Assembly (NCBI GenBank): GCA_963777325.1
Contig: CAVZQE010000022.1
Span: 868,001 to 932,000 of the forward strand
DNA length: 64,000 nucleotides
DNA from: JAFAXA01 sp963777325
Lineage (GTDB): Bacteria > Pseudomonadota > Alphaproteobacteria > Acetobacterales > Acetobacteraceae
Reading direction: 5' to 3'
Both the position numbers and the translations under genes were made by a program. This document shows positions 7,544 to 17,854 of the stretch, piece by piece; position 1 is the stretch's first letter; each line of letters starts with the position of its first letter. Below the pieces are notes generated by a model. It was not told the DNA's origin, did no database searches, and was given only the letters and a program-made list of their open reading frames with translations.

Positions 7544-10500
7544 CTATGATCGATGCATGCGATCGAGGTGTTGCACGAGTTCCGGAACACTGAAAGCCAC
7601 CTTGTAGTTCCAGTTGCCGAACTCGCCGCTTGCGTTCACCGCCGCGCACCAGCGCTCGGCCGCCTGTTTCTTCACCCCGGCCAGCCCGTCCCGGTCGGCG
7701 CCCTTCAGTTCCGCGATCAGATAGCGCTCGTCCGGTTGCTCTATGTGCACCACGTAATCGGGCAGATATTCGCGGTGCTGGTCGTTGTGGAAATACGGGA
7801 TCGCGAAGTTCAGCCCGAACGGGTCCCCACGAAAACAGTGTACGGCTGCATGGGTGTCGAGGTGATAGGCGGCCGACTGCTCCCACGTCTCCGTGTCGTT
7901 CACAACCAAATTGACATGACTGCGGATCACCTCCCGGGCGTCCTTGGTCGTGAACACGCTGATATCCGAGGTGGCGCAAGGCCGGTCGCGGTCGAGTTCG
8001 GGGATTTCGGGTGTCTCGCCCGCTGACGCGTCGGGCTTGATCGCGGCGGCAAGCCGTTCGATGATCCAGCCATAGGACGGGGCGAGGAAGGCGTCGATCC
8101 GCTCGGCCGGGGGAAGCGGCCGCACCTTTTCTTCAATGTAGCGGCGCACGATGCCGAGCACCTGCGGAAACAGAACATGCGCCGGTGCTTCGCATGTAGC
8201 TTGCTGCAGGTAGGTGCGGGTGAGATCACGCGCCGTCTGAAAGGCAAGCTGCTGAATGCGGTGCTTGGCCCGGAACGCCCGCAAGCTCGCGTCATGCACG
8301 CCGCCCGGCGCCAGTATGGAGGGGCGGTTCATGTTCAGCGCCGCCGCGACTTGTGTTTCGGGCTGCACCCGCATCGGGTCGAGCGTGAGGCTCGCGACCG
8401 CATCCCAGTCCGGCACCGCGATCCGGTTGCGCACGCCGATGGCGTAGCCCAGCACGCGCGGCACCGTGATCGCGAAGCCTATCCTTGACCGGCACGGCGT
8501 GAATGCGTCGCTGCGGCGGGCGCGGCTTTTGTGTCCCTGGAAACGATTGCCTTGAACGGCACCACCTCGAACGGCACGCCGAAGATATAGGCGGGTTCCT
8601 CGCTGAACATCCCGTTGTCGCCGATTTCATAGGTGCGCCCCTGGGCCGCGGCCGACCACCTGCTCGCAGAGCAATTGCGAATGGAATGGCCGGAGGCCGA
8701 TGACGTGGGTGACCGTGTTGCAGTCCCACCCCTCCGTTAGCATGCCGACACTGACAATACAGTGCACGTCCCGGCCCGGCGGGTGGAGCGGCGGCCCAGC
8801 TTCTTCGCGAGTTCCTCGAAACCCCTCGGGGTATATCTGCCGTCCCTGAGGGTCGGCCGGCGAAGTCGGCGGCCGACGGTATCCAGAGTCAGGCGCATCC
8901 ACAGAGTATTCATCCCCCTTGGCCTCCCCCTGTCGGTCTCTTGGACGATGCTGGTATCCACCCGGATTGTTACTACCCCGTCCGGGTTGCGAACGCCTGG
9001 ATAATCGCCGGTGGGGTCGCCGGCCGGGCCCTGTCTTCCGCGATCCATTCGTAAAGGGCCTTAGCGATCCCCATGTTCTTTGCAGACCAGGATGAAGACG
9101 GGCTGCCCAGGCCCACCGTCCTTGGCCCATTCGCGCCGGCATCTCGTCCCCCATCCCGCCAAGCATGCCGATCGGCGTATGTGCCCATTTCAGGATCGCT
9201 TCGGGCTTCGGATTGCCGCGCTTGCGCCGTGCTCGCCGGGCAGTCAGCTTCGGCAAATCCAGCCCAGATGTTGAAATAGGCCCCGGGCTCCTGACCGGTC
9301 GTGTCCGCGAACGGCGAGCTGGGGGATCTTGACCAGTCCCCGACTCGATCGCGTCGATCAGGCCGAAGTCGCTCACGACCCAGGGGAGGGACGTTGCCGG
9401 TCGCCTGCCCCGATGCCGCCCGAGGAAGTACGGGGTCCCAGACAGGTCCCTCGACGTAAAAGTCGATCCCGCGCAGCTTCTGGATGCGATCCAGGCCGTC
9501 GATCCAGACGGTCGCTTCCTTGAAAAACGAAGTTCTCGCCTCGTCTTCCGCATCCTCGAACTCGTCGGAGAGGAGCGGGGTTTCTTCACCGACAGGTTCC
9601 TCGTGCTTGCCCCATATCCGGTAGGCGTGGGTGCGCCTTGTTGTTCATCACGAGGATGTTCTGCTCTGCCTCCCGACTTCCCGGCCGATGATCTCGGTTC
9701 ACGAACGCCGTGTCACTCTCGATGTAACCCCAAAAGCGGAGACGAACCTCGACGCCGGCTTTCTTCAAGTTCCCCTCGCGGTTGTGCCTTCCTTCGATGA
9801 CGCTGAGCATGCCCGCCCTATCGCACCTGGCGGTTGTAATCGTCCAGCGTCAAACAGCCGCGATCCCCGTGCGGTGGTCGTCTTCGGGCTCGATGGTGAT
9901 CGTCTCCTTCGCGCCGCTCGGGAAACCCCGTGCTCTTCGAGACCTGCGCCCCCTTAACCCCGCCGGTCTTGACCTCCTGGGGCTCGAAGACGGTGCCAGT
10001 TCGTGACCAGCACTCGCCCGCGGGACAGGTCGGTCATCAGGTGCGGGGGGGACCAGGTCTGCGCGTCCGGTACAAGCTGGCGTCGCTCTGCCGTCGGCAT
10101 CCAGTTCGGCGACCGGTACCGGATCGTGACGTTCGGGCAGACGATCAGGACGACGTCGGAGAACCGCGCATTGCGCCGGTCGTTGACCTTGTTCAGGATG
10201 CTCCACGCGGTGAGCATCCCCATCACGGTCGTCTTGCCCGCGTCGGTTGCCATCTTGGTAGGCGGACCCTCTGCGAAAACCAGCGTAACCCTCAGCCTTC
10301 CCCTCGGCAGTGCTCGGGTCGTCGCCCGGAACGTCGATCCCATAGGAGAAGTCTGGCGCGGGCTTCGGTCAGGAAGATGATCGTCTCGGCCGCCTCGCGC
10401 CGGGCGAAGAACAGGCGGGGATGGCGGCCGTCCCGCTCCCACCAGGCCAGCAATTCGCCCGTGCTGCGCGTCACGCCGGGGCGGCCCACGTTGCGCCATT

Positions 10501-10744
10501 CCGCCATGCGGGCGCGGATGAGATTGACCAGCGGCAGTTCCTGCCAGACGCCACGGCTGCCGGATGCGCCCTGCACGCCGGATTTCGGGTCGCGATACCA
10601 GTAGCCGGCGGAGCGGCGGCCTCCCCGCTTCTCGGGCGGCTCGCCCTCGCGCAGAAGCCAGTGTTCGGAGGGCTCGTCGAACGGCCCGTTGAGGATCGGC
10701 TCGGGAACCTCGAACCCTGCGGTCGCGCTCGCCGCGCCGCTCAT
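7544..10744 (-). pseudogene. Type III-like restriction endonuclease / helicase subunit (res), multiply frameshifted
   Basis: The locus spans about 1,065 codons, right for an SF2 helicase-nuclease Res subunit. It starts at 10744 (MSGAASATAGFEVPEP), overlapping the mod stop by ATGA. Recognisable pieces in successive frames are a Walker A region MATDAGKTT (near 10240), ILVMNNKAH where DEAH is expected (near 9640), DLSGTPYFLG where a SAT motif is expected (near 9440), IVSVGMLTEGWDCNTVTHVIGLRPF and QVVGRG (8650-8720), and an intact C-terminal frame (7544-8464) with IPYFHNDQHREYLPDYVVHIE and LIAELKG, the presumptive nuclease core. Many indels break the 8.4-10.4 kb part. Substitutions in three helicase motifs argue for real inactivation on top of any sequence errors. 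Motif expectations come from family knowledge. Confidence 0.75.
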
Positions 10745-12134
10745 TCCGCCGCGACCTTCAGCGCATCGCGGCGGCGCGCGGCACTGGCGGGCGGCGTCAG
10801 GCGGCGGACCACCGGCAGCTCGTTGCCCCGGTCGTCCAGCACCTTGACCGCGATCTCGGTGCCGACGGGGGCGGCGAAGGGTGCCGAGGTGTCGCCCGCG
10901 AGATGCTCCCACACGCTTTCGTCATGCGTGCCCTTCAGCGCCTTGCGGAGGTTCTCCCAAGGCGCCTGGTGCGCGGGAAGAACACCTGGTCGGCGCAGAA
11001 CGCCATGCCGTTCCAGTTGGTGTCCAGCATCCAGGCCGGCACATCGGTCCCGGCGGGGTGGTCGGTGGTCATCGTGACGGGATCGAACACGTCGAGGCCG
11101 AGCAGCCGCACCTGCCAGCGCGGCGTGCCGTCCTCGGCCGGTTCGGGCAGCATCCGGCACTCGATTTCCGGCACGCCGCAGACGGCGAAGATCTGACTGC
11201 TGCGCTGGTTCTTCAGCAGGTCGCCCATTTGCAGGTCCATGGTCGCCGTGGCGTAGGTGGCCGGCAGCCCCAGCACATCCTCGCCGCCCTCGATTTCGCG
11301 GCGGGCATCGGCGGTGATGGCGAAGCCGATCACGAACAGGTGGTGGTAGTTGCGGACGTTCGCTTCCTTCGCCGCGTCCAGCACTGCTTTCGCGGTGACG
11401 GGGCCATCGGCCGGGCCGATCAGGATCGCGACGGGGAGCGGCTCAGTGCCCTGTTTCTCTGCGTCCATCGTGGCCTCGACGGAGAGCGGCAGGCTGCGGC
11501 CGGGGCGGCGGATGTTGTTCAGCGTGATCTTGCGATTGCCGGGCAGAGCGATTGCGGACGCGCGGCGCAGCACTTCGATCATGCGCGCGATGTGGTCGCC
11601 TGGTTCGTCGGTCGGCGCGGCGGGGGTTGAGTCGTCACTGAGGGAATGCGGGGTCGGCAGAGTGGCTTCGACTACGAACGGCCCGGTGACGCGGGTTATG
11701 CTCTCGTCCGCCTCGGGTCGATGCACGAGTACTTGCTCGGCAGGAGGCTCGTCGTTGGCGATGGACTTGAGGGTAACGTGCGGCACAATACCGCCGATTT
11801 CCTCCCCCTTGCGGTTTTGCTTGCGTGCATAAACAAATCCGCTCGCCGGTCCAGCCCTCTCGTCGCGCAGGCTGTACCATGGAAAAGTCGCTGTCAGAAG
11901 GCGCTGGCGGGCAAGAGCTAAGGGAACGCGAGAGGCGTCGATTGTGATCCAGCGACGGCCCCAGCGCTCAGAAACATACGCAGTCGTACCGGAGCCGCAT
12001 GTCGGATCGAGTACAGAGGTCGCCCGGCTCAGTTGTCATTAACATACAGCGCTCTATCACGTCTGTATTTGTCTGAACTACGTACAGTCTTCGGGTCGCC
12101 AAACCCACCCACGCGCGTATCGTCCCAATCGTAA
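10741..12134 (-). pseudogene. Type III-like DNA methyltransferase (mod), 3' part, beyond the IS insertion
   Basis: This is the C-terminal portion of the modification methylase. It contains LDPTCGSGTTAYVSERWGRR (AdoMet-binding motif I, which lies after DPPY in this beta-class arrangement), ITIDASRVPLALARQRL, and a C-terminal region running from MPHVTLKSIANDE to VWEHLAGDTSAPFAAPVG. One base is missing in a GGG at 10975-10977; restoring it gives DQVFFPAHQAPWENLRKALKG. About 90 bases next to the IS (12045-12134) do not encode methylase sequence. Roughly 200 residues that normally separate the two halves are absent, so the insertion came with, or was followed by, a deletion. The stop overlaps the res start. 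Confidence 0.75.
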
Positions 12135-13070
12135 GTGTCGGTCCAAGATCATCTTAAGTTTCTGGGAATCGCTTGTGATTCCATATCTGTAGGCCCGATT
12201 CGCAGGAGCCTGCCGATGTGGAGTGTTGAGAACCGCGCCCGCTATGACCGCAGCCGGCTGCGTTACCCCAGCGACCTGACCGACGAGGAGTGGGCTCTGG
12301 CCAAGACGCAGATTCCGCGCGCCAAACGAGGTGGCAACAAGCGGACGGTAGATGTTCGCGAGGTGATGAACGGCCTGATGTATGTGCTGAGCACCGGCTG
12401 CCAATGGCGTGCGATCCCGAAAGACCTGCCGCCGCGCAGCACGGTGAACCACTATTTCTGCCGCTGGCAATACGACGGCACGCTCGATCGGCTCCACCAT
12501 GCGCTCTACGTGCTCTGCCGTGAGCAGGCCGACCGAGCGGCCAGTCCGACAGCGGCCATCATTAGCAGCCAGAGCGTCAAGAGCGCTGAAAAAGGGGGCG
12601 CCGGATCGATCCGCCGGGCTTTGATGGCGGCAGAAGAGATCAAGGGCAAGAAGCGGCATGTCCTCGTCGATACCCAAGGCTTGCTGATCGATGCCATCGT
12701 GCATGCCGCCGATATGCAGGACCGCGATGGTGGCGTCCTGCTGATGGCGACGCTGTTCGGAATGTATCCGTTCCTGCTGAAGCTCTACGCCGACGCAGGC
12801 TACCAAGAGGCCGAAGTTTCAGCAGGGTTTGGCGCGGGTCTGCCGCGAGGTAAACGTCGAGATCGTGCGGCGGTGCGACAGTGGCAAGTTCGTGGTGTTA
12901 CCCAGGCGCTGGATCGTGGAACGCACCATCGCCTGGTTGAACCGCTGCCGACGCCTGAGCAAGGATTGGGAGTGCCTCAACCGAAACGCGTTGGCATTCC
13001 TACGCTGGGCGTCAGTTCGATTGATGCTGCGACGGCTCTGCAATGGCTGAAAATGATCTTGGACCGACTC
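12135..13070 (+). mobile_element. IS5-family insertion sequence splitting mod
   Basis: The element is about 936 bp. The ends are near-perfect inverted repeats: GTGTCGGTCCAAGATCAT at 12135-12152 and ATGATCTTGGACCGACTC at 13053-13070, with one mismatch (GTGTC versus GAGTC on the IS strand). TAA flanks the left end and TTAA the right, compatible with a short T/A-rich target duplication. It sits inside the methylase gene in the opposite orientation, between ENYCGLIFF and the distal half. Confidence 0.8.
12216..13050 (+). pseudogene. IS5-family transposase, frameshifted and lacking the first catalytic Asp
   Basis: The N-terminal frame starts MWSVENRARYDRSRLRYPSD, with the family helix-turn region LTDEEWALAK and GCQWRAIPKDLPP. 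The catalytic core reads AAIISSQSVKSAEKGG, where the family has IDSQSVK, so the first Asp of the DDE triad is missing. The second Asp is in YADAGYQ. A frameshift near 12815 moves the rest into the frame with RRWIVERTIAWLNRCRRLSKDWE (third acidic residue, Glu) and the stop at 13048-13050. With a frameshift and a lost catalytic residue the element cannot move itself. Confidence 0.75.
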
Positions 13071-14088
13071 TTAAGGAAGAAGATGAGGCCACAATAGTTT
13101 TCGACGCCGAAGACCTCGTCCATCACCTGTCGAATATGGTGCAGGTTGTCATCACCGATCTGGACGAAGATGCTTCCGCTCGCGGCGAGCAGGTGATGCG
13201 CAACAACCAGCCGGTCGCGCAAATACGCAAGATAAGAGTGCAACCCGAGCTTCCACGTATCCCGATACGCCTGCACCATCTCCGGCTCGCGCGTCATGTC
13301 TGCGTCGTCGCCGTGGGTCACATCGCGTTTGCGAATGAACGGCTGGAAGTTGGAGCCGAACTTCACCCCATAGGGCGGGTCGATGTAGATCATCTGCACC
13401 TGCCCGCCGAGGCCCTCGAAGCGCAGCAGGCTGTTCATCACCACGAGCGAGTCGCCGAGGATCATCCGGTTGACCCAGCCGTCCCGGTGCTCGAACGCGC
13501 GCACCTGCTCCGAGAGCGGTCGCTGCGGGTCCGCGAACAGGTCATGCCCGGCTCTGCTCGGGCTGCTTGCGGTGCGCCTGCAAGCGTCTCGATGATCGCG
13601 GACGTGGACAGCCGCTCATGCACGAACAGCGGCATGGTCGGCACCTCGAAGGAGAGCCGCTCCGCCTTGCCCGCCCAGTTCAGGAACGGGCGCTTCAGCT
13701 TCTTCAGCTCCGCGAGCGCGTCCTGCAACCCGGCCACCCGCAGCAGCGCCTCGCCACCCGGCGCCGCGCAGCACGCGCGGCTCGGGGAAGAGATGCGGCG
13801 AGGGCAACGTCGCGGCGGCCTCGATGCAGTCCAGCAGGAAGGCCCCGACCTCCCGCGCCGGGTTGCTGTCCCACTCCAGGGAGGGTGAGAGGCTGCTGTC
13901 GTAGCGTATATGTCGCGGGCGAGTGCTTGGCCTTGAACCGAGGCGCCGCGCCCACCTCGGGCCGCCCGGGCATCGTCTTGCCGGCGTGGCGATAAACCTT
14001 TGCCCGGGTCTCGGCCGATTTCTCGAGCCTTCCGCGCTACCGCGACCGCCGCCGCCTTCGTTCTGGCGGACGCCGTGCTCTTCGCCAT
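13071..14088 (-). pseudogene. Type III-like DNA methyltransferase (mod), 5' part
   Basis: This is the N-terminal portion of the modification methylase, from MAKSTASARTKAAAVAVARK at 14088 to ENYCGLIFF at the IS border. Pieces in three frames give PGRPEVGAAPRFKAKHSPATYT, LNWAGKAERLSFEVPTMPLFVHERLSTSAIIETL and, in a clean frame, WVNRMILGDSLVVMNSLL and MIYIDPPYGVKFGSNFQPF. DPPY is the catalytic motif of N6-adenine methylases. Frameshifts are present near 13,900, 13,770 and 13,520. Type III Mod proteins methylate one strand of a short site and direct the Res partner. This copy cannot give a full-length protein. Confidence 0.8.
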
Positions 14089-14194
14089 CGGGTCGTCTCC
14101 AAGCGCAATTCCTGCGCTTAGCCCTATGGCGTGTCAGTTAATCATCTCTCTCTAAACCTACGGTTGTGATGCGGCGCTTCGAGGCTGGCGTTGC

Positions 14195-14224
14195 TTGACA
14201 CTGCCCCGCCACGCCGACGATAAC
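14195..14224 (+). promoter_or_regulatory. Probable sigma-70 promoter for the ffh operon
   Basis: TTGACA (14195-14200), a perfect -35 box, is followed after 18 bases by GATAAC (14219-14224), a four-of-six match to the -10 box. Transcription would start near 14231, about 108 bases before the ffh start codon. It is the only good promoter candidate in the 250-base gap between mod and ffh. Confidence 0.5.
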
Positions 14225-14338
14225 GCCTCGCTCCGGGTCCAGGAACAACCCGGTCCCCGCCTACGCGGGGCGACGTCGCTCCGCGAAGGTTCGCGCAGCG
14301 GCGCGTATTCCTTTGGCCCGAGATTTGGGGTGAGACGC

Positions 14339-15733
14339 ATGTTCGACAGCCTGTCGGGCAAGATGACCGGAGTGTTCGACCGTCTCCGCTCGCGGGGCGC
14401 GCTGTCCGAGGCCGATGTCTCGGAGGCGCTGCGCGAGGTGCGGCTGGCGATGCTCGATTCCGACGTCGCCCTCCCCGTCGTCAGGGACTTCATCAACAGC
14501 GTGCGCGAGCGCGCGATCGGCGCGGAGGTGCTCGAAAGCATCTCGCCCGGCCAGGCCGTCGCCAAGATCGTCAATGACTGCCTGATCGAGGCGCTCGGCG
14601 GCGCCGGCGCGGTGCCGCTCAACCTCAAGCCGCGGCTCCGGTGCCGATCCTGATGGTCGGGCTGCAGGGCTCCGGCAAGACCACCACGGCGGGCAAGCTC
14701 GGCGCTGCGGCTGCGCGGCCGCGAGCGGAGGCGGGTGCTGCTGGCGAGCCTGGACACGCAGCGCCCGGCGGCGCAGCTGCAGCTGGCGCAGCTGGCCGAG
14801 CAGGCCGGGGTGCCGTCGCTGCCGATCGTGGCCGGGCAGACGCCGGTGCAGATCGCGCAGCGCGCGATGGACACCGGCCGGCGCGAAGGCTTCGACATCG
14901 TCATCCTCGACACCGCCGGGCGCCTGTCGATCGACGAGGCGCTGATGGAGGAGGTGCGGCAGATCCGCGCCGCCACCAACCCGGCCGAGACGTTGCTGGT
15001 GGTCGATGCGATGACCGGCCAGGACGCGGTCAACACCGCGCGCGCCTTCAACGAGGCGCGTCGGCGTCACCGGCATCGTCATGACCCGCATGGACGGCGA
15101 CGCGCGCGGCGGTGCGGCGCTGTCGATGCGCCACATCACCGGCGCGCCGATCAAGCTGACCGGCTCGGGCGAGAAGCTGGAGGCGCTGGAGGAATTCCAT
15201 CCCGAGCGCGTCGCCGGGCGCATCCTGGGCATGGGCGACCTGGCCGGCCTGGTCGAGAAGGCCGCGCGACACGCTGGATCACGAGGAAGCGAGAAGCTTG
15301 CCCTCAAGATGCTCAAGCGGCAAGTTCGACCTCGACGATTATGCCGCCCAGATCAGGCAGATCAGCAAGATGGGCTGGATCTCCGGCATTCTCGAGATGC
15401 TGCCGGGCATGGGCGAGATGAAGGAGCAGCTCGCCGGAAGAATCTCGACACCTCGATCCTCAAGCGCCACACGGCGATCATCTCGTCGATGACCAAGGCC
15501 GAGCGCCGCACGCCCGAGATCATCAAGGCCAGCCGCAAGAAGCGCATCGCCGCGGGGTCGGGCGCCACCGTGCAGGAGGTCAACCGCCTGCTCAAGCAGT
15601 TCGACGACATGTCGACGATGATGAAGCGGATCAACAAGATCGGCACCAAGGGCCTGATGCGCCATGGCCTCGTCCGCTCTCATGCCGAAGGGCATGCGGC
15701 CGCCGCCGCGCGTCCCGGCGGGGTCCCCACTGA
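14339..15733 (+). pseudogene. ffh: Signal recognition particle protein Ffh, several frameshifts
   Basis: Ffh is the GTPase that binds signal sequences and 4.5S RNA and delivers ribosomes to FtsY. It runs MFDSLSGKMTGVFDRLRSRG (N domain), then LMVGLQGSGKTTTAGKL (G1 P-loop), LLASLDTQRPAA, VILDTAGR (G3), GIVMTRMDGDARGGAA (G4 TKxDG replaced by TRMDG), and an M domain with MLKRHTA-like and KRINKIGTKGLMR segments. At least six single-base indels, for example near 14,637, 14,700, 15,060, 15,270, 15,320 and 15,440, split it. The gene is essential, so these are almost certainly sequence errors. The C-terminus is uncertain: the stop may be at 15731-15733 or may overlap rpsP at 15760-15762. Confidence 0.8.
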
Positions 15734-15758
15734 TTTTCCTGGATCAATCAGAGCACCC

Positions 15759-16095
15759 ATGAGCCTCAAGATCCGCCTTGCCCGCGCCGGCGCCAAGAAG
15801 CGCCCGTACTACCACATCGTCGTGGCCGACAGCCGTTCGCCGCGCGACGGCCGCTTCATCGAGAAGGTGGGCAGCTACAACCCGATGCTGCCGGCCGAGC
15901 ACGAGGACCGCGTCCGCCTGGTCGGCGAGCGCATCAGCACTGGCTGTCCGAGGGCGCGCTGGCGACCGATCGCGTCGCCCGCTTCCTCGGCAATGCCGGC
16001 CTGCGCCGAAAGCCGGCCTATCGCGAGCAGCCGAAGCAGTCCGCGCCGAAGAAGAAGGCGCAGGAGCGCGCCGCGGCAAGGCCGCCGCCGCGTAA
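15759..16095 (+). pseudogene. rpsP: 30S ribosomal protein S16, frameshifted
   Basis: S16 is a small-subunit assembly protein. The first 60 residues are clean: MSLKIRLARAGAKKRPYYHI, then VADSRSPRDGRFIEKVGSYNP. A base is lost near 15,940, after which the family sequence continues as HWLSEGALATDRVARFLGNAG and an Ala/Lys-rich tail ending at TAA 16093-16095; a second shift falls near 16,078. The joined length of about 112 aa fits alphaproteobacterial S16. It is universally conserved, so the shifts are probably sequence errors. It sits in the standard ffh-rpsP-rimM-trmD-rplS order. Confidence 0.8.
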
Positions 16096-16122
16096 CGTCT
16101 GCACGGAGAAACGGAACCGCTT

Positions 16123-16649
16123 GATGGCAGGCAGCGCATCCTGATGGGCGTGATCGGAAGGCCGCATGGCGTGCGTGGGCTGGTGCGCGTGCACAGCTAT
16201 GCCGCCGTGCCGTCCGACCTGGCCGCCTACGGGGCGTTGCAGGACGATCGCGGCGGGGATTGGACCTTGCCTGGCGCGGCGACGGCATCGCCGAGCTGGC
16301 CGACACCCAGGGCCGCGTGCTGCGTGACCGCGACGCGGCGCAGGCGCTGGTCAACCGCGGCTTTATGTCGATCGCGACCGCCTGCCCGAGCCGGACGAGG
16401 AGGAGTTCTACCTCGCCGATCTGGTCGGGCTTGCGCGAGCGGGTGGAGGGATGGAGCGGTCGATCGGGACGGTGCTGGCGGTGCATGACTACGGCGCCGG
16501 CGCCAGCCTGGAGATCGGCCATGTCGGGGCGCAGCGTCATCGTGCCCTTCACCCGTGCCTGCGTGCCGGAGGTCGATCTCGCCGAGGGCCGCCTGCTGGT
16601 CGTGCCTCCGGACGAGATCGAGCGCCCGGGAGGAGCTTGGCGGGCATGA
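16123..16649 (+). pseudogene. rimM: Ribosome maturation factor RimM, frameshifted
   Basis: RimM assists maturation of the 30S head domain and binds S19. The start ATG at 16123 follows GGAGAAACGG. One C is missing in the seventh codon region; restoring it gives MAGQRILMGVIGRPHGVRGL, the family's N-terminal signature. The middle is broken near 16,250, 16,370 and 16,445. The C-terminal PRC-barrel part includes VIVPFTRACVPEVDLAEGRL and ends with TGA 16647-16649, overlapping the trmD ATG. Expected length is about 175 aa. Confidence 0.75.
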
Positions 16650-17369
16650 GCTGGCGCGCCACGGTCCTGACCCTGTTTCCGGACATGTTCCCCGGTCCGC
16701 TCGGCCTGTCCCTGGCCGGCCGTGCCCTGGAGCGCGGGATCTGGTCGCTCGACGCGCAGACATGCGCGCCCACGCGTCGGCCGCCACCGCGCCGTCGACG
16801 ACACGCCGTTCGGCGGCGGCGCCGGCATGGTGATGCGCGCCGATGTGGTGGATCGCGGCGCTCACGGCCCGCCGACGACAAGCGGCCGCTGGTTTATCTG
16901 ACCCCGCGCGGCCGCCGCTCTGGTCCAGGAGGACGTGCGCCGCTCGCCGCCGGGCCGGGCGTCGTGCTGCTGTGCGGCCGCTTCGAGGGCGATCGACGAG
17001 CGGGTGCTGGAGGCACGGGGCTCGAGCAGGTTTCGATCGGCGATTACGTGCTGTCCGGCGGCGAGCCGGCGGCGCTTGTGCTGCTGGACGCCGCCATCCG
17101 GCTGCTGCCGGGCGTCATGGGCTCGGATGACAGCGCCGTCGAGGAAAGCTTTTCCGCGGGCCTGCTCGAATACCCGCACTACACCAAGCCGGCCGAGTGG
17201 CAGGGCCGCGCCGTGCCGGACACGCTGCTGTCCGGCAACCATGCCGCCATCGCCGCGTGGCGCCGTGCCGCATCCGAGCGCGACACGGGCCTGCGCCGGC
17301 CCGATCTGTGGGGCGACACCGCTCCCGCGTCCCATCCAGCGCCTTGCCGATCCCGGCAGCGCGGCGTAA
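16646..17369 (+). pseudogene. trmD: tRNA (guanine37-N1)-methyltransferase TrmD, frameshifted
   Basis: TrmD methylates G37 next to the anticodon, preventing +1 frameshifting. Recognisable pieces are MSWRATVLTLFPDMFPGPLG, DDTPFGGGAGMVMRAD-like residues (in another frame), VVLLCGRFEG, and the long clean stretch LEQVSIGDYVLSGGEPAALVLLDAA with YPHYTKPAEWQG, DTLLSGNHAAIAAWRR and RRPDLW. The trefoil-knot AdoMet site (SIGDYVLSGGE) is intact. Indels fall near 16,760, 16,850, 16,920 and 17,000. The exact C-terminus is uncertain because the last frame is ambiguous; TAA at 17367-17369 is the likely stop. Confidence 0.75.
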
Positions 17370-17395
17370 CTGACCGACCCGAAAGGACCCTCCCG

Positions 17396-17782
17396 ATGAA
17401 CATCATCCAGCAATACGAGGCCGAGCAGATCGCCCGTCTGTCCGAGGCGCGTCCGGTTCCGCAGTTCGATCCCGGCGACACGGTCCGCGTCATGGTCCGC
17501 GTGGTCGAGGGCGAGCGCACCCGCGTGCAGGCCTATGAGGGCGTCGTGATCGCGCGCTCCAACAAGGGCCTGAACAGCAACTTCACCGTGCGCAAGATCA
17601 GCTACGGCGAGGGCGTCGAGCGCGTGTTCCCGCTTTATGCGCCGACCATTGCAGAAATCGCAGTGGTGCGTCGCGGTGACGTGCGCCGCGCGAAGCTCTA
17701 TTATCTGCGTGGCCGCCGCGGCAAGTCCGCGCGCATCGCCGAGCGTGCGCGCGAAGTCGCGCCCGCAACCGCCGCCGAATAA
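17396..17782 (+). CDS. rplS: 50S ribosomal protein L19
   Basis: The product is 128 aa with an intact frame, the only undamaged gene between 14.3 and 23.5 kb. L19 lies at the subunit interface. The sequence shows MNIIQQYEAEQIARL, FDPGDTVRVMVRVVEGERTR, QAYEGVVIARSNKGLNSNFTVRK, the family signature GVERVFPLYAP, and RRAKLYYLRGRRGKSARI. GAAAGGACC precedes the ATG by a normal distance. It ends the ffh-rpsP-rimM-trmD-rplS cluster; leuC follows after 72 bases that hold a strong hairpin. Confidence 0.95.
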   Translation: MNIIQQYEAEQIARLSEARPVPQFDPGDTVRVMVRVVEGERTRVQAYEGVVIARSNKGLNSNFTVRKISYGEGVERVFPLYAPTIAEIAVVRRGDVRRAKLYYLRGRRGKSARIAERAREVAPATAAE

Positions 17783-17818
17783 GGCGGCGCCGATCCGAGA
17801 GGTTCGGGGTCTGGAACC

Positions 17819-17843
17819 CTCCAGGGGTCCACAACCCCTGGAG
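17819..17843 (+). promoter_or_regulatory. Hairpin in the leuC leader that encloses the ribosome-binding site
   Basis: CTCCAGGGGT (17819-17828), a 5-base loop and ACCCCTGGAG (17834-17843) form a perfect 10-bp stem. The right arm contains most of the GGAGG (17840-17844) that serves as Shine-Dalgarno for the leuC ATG at 17855. No T-run follows, so it is not a classical terminator. It could hide the ribosome-binding site, act as an attenuator between rplS and leuC, or be one of the GC-rich hairpin repeats common between genes in this family. Confidence 0.6.
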
Positions 17844-17854
17844 GAAGTTCATCG

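Noticed and set aside
14158..14338. Possible 4.5S RNA gene next to ffh
   Set aside because: No GGAA-type conserved hairpin loop typical of SRP RNA was found; the gap holds a promoter only.
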